Positions 12,444 to 12,899 of a stretch of DNA of 12,899 nucleotides are shown here, piece after piece; within the stretch, counting starts at the first letter, position 1; each line of letters starts with the position of its first letter. The notes beneath the pieces are model-generated. The model did not search any database. It was not told the origin of the DNA and saw only the letters and a list, made by a program, of their open reading frames with translations. The position numbers and the translations under genes are program-made. This DNA comes from Deltaproteobacteria bacterium (GTDB lineage Bacteria; Desulfobacterota; Desulfarculia; Adiutricales; Adiutricaceae), in contig JAITJB010000103.1 in the NCBI GenBank assembly GCA_031279155.1, positions 1 through 12,899 of the forward strand, written 5' to 3'.

Positions 12444-12486
12444 TTTCGCGGTTTGTCTAGAAGTTAGTCTAGAATTTAAGCGAAAT
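12443..12486. repeat. Nested symmetric inverted repeat after the DUF457 gene
   Basis: ATTTCGC (12443-12449) pairs with GCGAAAT (12480-12486). Inside it TCTAGA (12456-12461) pairs with a second TCTAGA (12468-12473). The unpaired segments are exactly six bases on each side, and the loop is six bases. The dyad starts on the last base of the DUF457 stop codon. It could fold in RNA as a two-tier hairpin, but no T-run follows, so it is at best an atypical terminator. It may instead be a protein site. Confidence 0.55.
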
Positions 12487-12529
12487 GCCCTAAAAATATA
12501 AAAATAAAAATAATATCTCAAATAGGCCC

Positions 12530-12569
12530 CGGTACATCGCGTGATGAGACGGTACATTGCCTGATGAGA
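12530..12569. repeat. 20-bp tandem duplication
   Basis: Two adjacent 20-bp copies, 12530-12549 and 12550-12569, match at 18 of 20 positions; the shared frame is CGGTACATnGCnTGATGAGA. Such short directly repeated blocks can be transposase-binding sites at the ends of some insertion sequences, for example of the IS21 family. No transposase, matching distal end or target duplication is visible here, so an element remnant is only a possibility. Confidence 0.7.
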
Positions 12570-12715
12570 ATCGGGTGCTTCCGCGATGATATTTTCTTAA
12601 GCCCATGGATATCTAGGTAAATATAAAACTTATAGTTTTTTGATGCGCTTTATGGATAATATCGCCCAGGCTGTCTAGATAAAAACGGCTATAGTAGAGG
12701 GTCGTAAAATTTTTG
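12570..12715. other. Gene-free AT-rich stretch
   Basis: No coding sequence, RNA gene or clear repeat seen between the 20-bp duplication and the promoter at 12716. The wider gap between the DUF457 stop and the next start codon is about 425 bases and is otherwise explained only by the short sites listed separately. Confidence 0.4.
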
Positions 12716-12744
12716 TTGACAGCCCGATTCGGCGGTGGTATAAA
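12716..12744 (+). promoter_or_regulatory. Near-consensus sigma70 promoter
   Basis: A perfect TTGACA (12716-12721), a 17-base spacer and TATAAA (12739-12744, five of six matches). This is the strongest promoter in the window. The predicted start is near 12751, giving a 5' end that immediately enters a folded region with its own terminator. Confidence 0.8.
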
Positions 12745-12750
12745 TCAATC

Positions 12751-12813
12751 CTTGCCTGATATTGAAACTAAGAATCAATAGCAAGTCTGATCCGTCTCGA
12801 TCAGGTATTTTTT
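12751..12813 (+). ncRNA. Candidate short structured RNA or attenuating leader
   Basis: Starting at the predicted transcription start, CTTGC (12751-12755) pairs with GCAAG (12781-12785), enclosing ATTGA (12761-12765) and TCAAT (12775-12779). This 5' hairpin is followed directly by the terminator hairpin at 12787-12804. An alternative pairing exists: CCTGAT (12755-12760) is complementary to ATCAGG (12800-12805), so it could displace the terminator stem. The roughly 63-base transcript is therefore either a small RNA or a leader that controls read-through to the gene at 12870. It is not a known class that I recognise, and no coding capacity was noted. Confidence 0.45.
12787..12813 (+). terminator. 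Intrinsic terminator of the short transcript
   Basis: CTGATC (12787-12792) and GATCAG (12799-12804) form a perfect six-base-pair stem with a six-base loop, followed by GTA and six Ts (12808-12813). It lies about 43 bases after the predicted start of the strong promoter and 56 bases before the start codon of the next gene. Confidence 0.65.
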
Positions 12814-12869
12814 AATTCCCCAAAACCAATCCCAACGTTATTTTTAAGCGTTATTTTTTAGGAGGCTCT

Positions 12870-12899
12870 ATGAAAGCGTCCTCCCGCCATGGTCGGCTG
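12870..12899 (+). CDS. Start of an unidentified gene running off the window
   Basis: ATG at 12870 preceded by AGGAGG (12860-12865) at a spacing of four bases. Only ten codons are present (MKASSRHGRL), too few to identify a family. The basic beginning would suit a signal peptide or a cytoplasmic protein equally. It lies downstream of the strong promoter and terminator pair, which may form its regulated leader. Confidence 0.65.
   Translation, partial: MKASSRHGRL

Noticed and set aside
12761..12779. Fur-box at the start of the short transcript
   Set aside because: The ATTGA-N9-TCAAT dyad does not fit the 7-1-7 Fur pattern; only a generic operator or RNA stem can be claimed.

Overview
The window looks like a chromosomal segment of a Gram-negative bacterium. 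It carries genes for a nucleotide sugar typical of surface polysaccharides, two adjacent genes whose products have Sec-type export signals, and canonical Shine-Dalgarno sites with sigma70-like promoters. Base composition is moderate, leucine is often TTA, and CTAG is common. I cannot name the organism; a deltaproteobacterial (Desulfobacterota-like) host is a guess from the overall protein flavour, not a demonstration. I see no transposase, phage gene, CRISPR array, tRNA or rRNA.

Layout. Positions 1-398 are gene-free and begin inside a degenerate 13-bp/39-bp tandem repeat. At 399-1235 lies a small signalling protein joining a histidine phosphotransfer (HPt) domain to a STAS-like domain. At 1298-5764 three genes together encode the four activities that convert UDP-GlcNAc to UDP-2,3-diacetamido-2,3-dideoxy-glucuronic acid (UDP-GlcNAc3NAcA): a fused 3-dehydrogenase/N-acetyltransferase (WbpB+WbpD type), a PLP aminotransferase (WbpE type) and a UDP-GlcNAc 6-dehydrogenase (WbpA type). 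A 9-bp tandem repeat and an intrinsic terminator sit between the last two. Transketolase (5791-7800) follows, with endonuclease III overlapping it by four bases. The endonuclease carries an unusual N-terminal (Ser-Gln-Asp-Val)n repeat.

A hairpin region (8586-8696) separates this from a likely secreted pair: a DUF5329-type protein and a formylglycine-generating-enzyme-like (SUMF1-fold) protein that lacks one of the two catalytic cysteines. A 20-copy 5-bp repeat follows, then DNA-3-methyladenine glycosylase I (tag). Tag converges on and overlaps a minus-strand phosphomannose-isomerase-like cupin that has lost three of its four metal ligands. Divergent from that is a membrane YdjM/DUF457-type protein. 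The right end (12444-12899) has no complete gene. It holds a nested dyad, a 20-bp tandem duplication, a near-consensus promoter driving a short structured transcript with its own terminator, and the first ten codons of a gene leaving the window.

The main themes are a compact UDP-GlcNAc3NAcA pathway, several family members with lost or altered key residues (cupin, SUMF1-like, STAS-like, the Fe-S loop of endonuclease III), and at least four tandem arrays of different period (5, 9, 12 and 13/39 bp) within 13 kb. I did not find a clearly new multi-gene defence or mobile system. The best leads are the structured short transcript at 12716-12813, the repeat-bearing endonuclease III, the metal-ligand-less isomerase homologue and the HPt-STAS protein.
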